Shown here: positions 62,179 to 64,000 of the stretch, piece after piece
Layout of the letters: every line of letters begins with the position of its first letter
How positions within the stretch are numbered: the first letter of the stretch is position 1
Assembly: GCF_900115185.1 (NCBI RefSeq)
Contig: NZ_FOVN01000001.1
Coordinates: forward strand, 372,001 to 436,000
Direction of reading: 5' to 3'
Origin: Algorimicrobium echini
GTDB lineage: Bacteria > Bacteroidota > Bacteroidia > Flavobacteriales > Flavobacteriaceae
Length of the DNA: 64,000 nucleotides
Program-made: the position numbers and the translations under genes
The notes under the pieces: model-generated
The model's database searches: none
What the model saw: the letters and a program-made list of their open reading frames with translations, nothing else
Told to the model about the DNA's origin: nothing

Positions 62179-63666
62179 ATGAAAAAGAGACTTAAATTAC
62201 CCCTATCTATCCAACTTCTATTTATTTGTGTAATTATTTTTACCACATTCCAGGCCTGCGATGATGAACCTGTAGACCCAGTTGTTATAGTAGATTCGGA
62301 TGGTGATGGCATTCCTGATGGTGAAGATAATTGTCCAGAAGCATCAAATCCAAATCAGGAAGACACGGATAATGATGGCGTTGGAGATATTTGCGACACG
62401 CCTGATATAACTGATTCGGATAACGATGGCATTCCAGATAGTGAAGATAACTGCCCTACAATTGCTAATCCAAATCAGGAAGATGATAATAATGATGGTA
62501 TAGGAAACGCTTGTCAAGACACACCTGCCACAACACCGTTATTTGAATGTATTAACGGTATGGCTGGACCATATCCTTGTAATGGCTATAATTTAATGAG
62601 CCATATTCCTATAAATATTTTAGGAGAACTAAATGCTGAAGGTAACGATTCTTGGGGCTGGACAGATAGCACAACAGGAAACGAATATGCCATAGTTGGA
62701 ACAACTCAAGGAACAGCATTTATTAATGTCACAGACCCTATTAACCCTATATTTTTAGGACGTTTAGCATCTGCTAGCCCTGGAAATAGCGGAAATGTTT
62801 GGCGAGACATGAAAGTATATAACAACTATGTTTTTATAGTTAGCGAAGCAAGTGGTCATGGTATGCAGGTTTTTGATTTAACTCGATTACGAAATGTAGC
62901 AAATCCTCCAGAAAACTTTACTGCTGACACTCACTTTACCGGTTTTGGAAGTGCTCATAATATTGTAATTAATGAAGATTCTGGTTATGCCTATATTGTT
63001 GGAACAAGCCGTAGTGGCACTTTTGCAGGTGGTCCTTTATTTATTAATATTCAGAACCCATTAAACCCTATTAATGAAGGCGGCTTTTTTGGTTATTCAC
63101 ATGATGCACAAGTAATAAATTACAATGGACCAGACACAGACTATACTGGTCAAGAAATTTTAATTGGAAGTAATGAAAATGAAGTCGTAATTGTAAATGT
63201 AACTGACAAAGCAAATCCACAAATTATTTCAGATATCGCTTACAACAATATTGGTTATACACACCAAGGTTGGTTTACAGAAAATTTAAACTATTTTATT
63301 TTAGGTGATGAAATAGATGAACAGTCTTTTGGAGGCAACACACGAACCATTGTATTTGACTTTACCGATTTAGACAATCCAGCCTTTCATATGAATTACT
63401 TTGGCCCTACAGCAGCAATAGATCATAATGGCTACGTAAAAGGTAATACGTTTTATATAGCAAATTATTCAGCTGGTGTACGTTTTGTAGATATTTCTGG
63501 TATCGCTTCGGGAACAATGACTGAAGTAGGTTACTTTGACACTTATCCTGCTAATAACAGCACTAGTTTTCATGGTGCTTGGAATGTATACCCTTATTTT
63601 AACAGTGGAAATATTATAGTTAGTGACATTGAAGGCGGCTTATTTATAGTGCAAAAACAAAATTAA
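62179..63666 (+). CDS. Choice-of-anchor B (LVIVD-type) propeller lipoprotein with TSP3-like calcium repeats
   Basis: A 495-residue lipoprotein (lipobox FQAC, residues ~24-27). Residues ~38-115 hold two thrombospondin type 3-like repeats ([38 protein letters not shown]), each rich in Asp for calcium binding. Residues ~120-495 are a propeller of LVIVD-like strands ([43 protein letters not shown]). It is probably exposed at the surface. Ligand and role are unknown. The next gene begins 7 bases after its stop, so they form an operon. Confidence 0.88.
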   Translation: MKKRLKLPLSIQLLFICVIIFTTFQACDDEPVDPVVIVDSDGDGIPDGEDNCPEASNPNQEDTDNDGVGDICDTPDITDSDNDGIPDSEDNCPTIANPNQEDDNNDGIGNACQDTPATTPLFECINGMAGPYPCNGYNLMSHIPINILGELNAEGNDSWGWTDSTTGNEYAIVGTTQGTAFINVTDPINPIFLGRLASASPGNSGNVWRDMKVYNNYVFIVSEASGHGMQVFDLTRLRNVANPPENFTADTHFTGFGSAHNIVINEDSGYAYIVGTSRSGTFAGGPLFINIQNPLNPINEGGFFGYSHDAQVINYNGPDTDYTGQEILIGSNENEVVIVNVTDKANPQIISDIAYNNIGYTHQGWFTENLNYFILGDEIDEQSFGGNTRTIVFDFTDLDNPAFHMNYFGPTAAIDHNGYVKGNTFYIANYSAGVRFVDISGIASGTMTEVGYFDTYPANNSTSFHGAWNVYPYFNSGNIIVSDIEGGLFIVQKQN

Positions 63667-63673
63667 AATCCCA

Positions 63674-64000
63674 TTGAGAATAAAAGTATTAAGTATTTTA
63701 ACAACATTATGTATTTTAGGCTGTTCATCTGATAATGGGACAACTCCAGAAGATGTTGCTATTTCAACGACAACCGTTACAACAGTTGGTGGCTCAAAAA
63801 ACGACAGCGGACAGTCCATCATAAAAACAACAGATGGAGGCTATGCTATCCTAGGCTTCACACAAAGTGCTGATGGTGATATTTCAGATAAATTCAATGA
63901 AAGTTATGATTATTGGGTACTAAAATATAGTGCTAATCATGATATGCAATGGACCAAAACCTATGGTGGATCTGGTGATGATCGTGGTGAAAAAATTGTA
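63674..64000 (+). CDS. Lipoprotein, 5' part only (continues past window)
   Basis: A frame starting at TTG 63674 stays open for 109 codons to the last base. It encodes a lipoprotein signal (RIKVLSILTTLCILGCSSDN, lipobox LGC) and then repeats of the style TTDGGYAILGFTQSADGDIS and WTKTYGGSGDDRGEKIV, as in long propeller-like lipoproteins of Bacteroidetes. No ATG fits the signal peptide, so TTG is the best start (ATT at 63673 is out of frame). It follows the LVIVD lipoprotein gene by 7 bases. Confidence 0.75.
   Translation, partial: MRIKVLSILTTLCILGCSSDNGTTPEDVAISTTTVTTVGGSKNDSGQSIIKTTDGGYAILGFTQSADGDISDKFNESYDYWVLKYSANHDMQWTKTYGGSGDDRGEKIV

Noticed and set aside
1-64000. tRNA and rRNA genes
   Set aside because: I looked for cloverleaf/TTCGANNC-type signals and conserved rRNA stretches in the intergenic gaps and saw none; a covariance-model scan would settle it.

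Overview
The window is AT-rich, densely coded chromosomal DNA from a bacterium of the phylum Bacteroidetes, almost certainly family Flavobacteriaceae (marine-type relatives such as Winogradskyella, Olleya or Psychroserpens; genus not determinable here). The grounds are gliding genes gldD and gldE next to ssb and mutY, a type IX secretion (T9SS) type B adhesin with PorP/SprF and PorE-like partners, an S46 dipeptidyl peptidase, many lipoproteins with short signal peptides, Bacteroidetes-type promoters (TTTG, about 19-21 bases, TAnnTTTG) and almost no Shine-Dalgarno sequences. I saw no rRNA, tRNA, CRISPR array, prophage or intact insertion sequence.

Layout. 1-2.4 kb: end of an M16 protease, a DMT exporter, a Cys-rich HMA lipoprotein. 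2.4-9 kb: gldD, an inserted accessory lipoprotein gene with flanking repeats, gldE, ssb, mutY, then HU, a 30-residue basic ribosomal-type protein and RNase G. 9-18.3 kb: the T9SS module of a PorE-like TPR/PD40/OmpA protein, a PorP/SprF protein and a 2060-residue repeat adhesin. 18.4-21.4 kb: Tas-like aldo/keto reductase, OmpA-like lipoprotein, exonuclease III. 21.5-33 kb: a large outer-membrane protein, then a metal-efflux operon (His-rich protein, an RND pump fused to its outer-membrane channel, adaptor, P1B-4 ATPase). 33-40.6 kb: glycyl-tRNA synthetase, coiled-coil membrane protein, ComF, Ig-like lipoprotein, omega-amidase, coiled-coil lipoprotein, aminotransferase. 40.7-45.5 kb: a DPP11-type peptidase whose last ~208 bases, terminator included, are repeated exactly 1500 bases downstream, enclosing an accessory lipoprotein gene and gene fragments. 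45.5-52.1 kb: PLDc_N protein, membrane-anchored MutS-like ATPase, M28 peptidase, succinate dehydrogenase operon sdhCAB. 52.2-64 kb: lipoprotein, unknown protein, Asp-box propeller protein, tandem 89/90-base repeats before an aminopeptidase P gene, BrnQ, alpha/beta hydrolase, small Cys protein, ThiL, LVIVD/TSP3 lipoprotein and the start of another lipoprotein.

Functional links. The 9-18 kb trio probably exports and anchors one giant adhesin. The 25-33 kb genes form a two-stage route for divalent metals, from cytosol to periplasm (ATPase) and periplasm to outside (RND system). The aminotransferase and omega-amidase fit a glutamine-transaminase/omega-amidase (methionine salvage) pair. Secreted proteases (M16, S46, M28), an aminopeptidase P and BrnQ suit a protein-degrading marine heterotroph.

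The parts hardest to explain with standard annotation are the 1500-base-spaced duplication (42.7-44.4 kb), the repeat-flanked gene between gldE and gldD, the leader repeats before the aminopeptidase P gene and the three-unit higher-order repeat in the adhesin.
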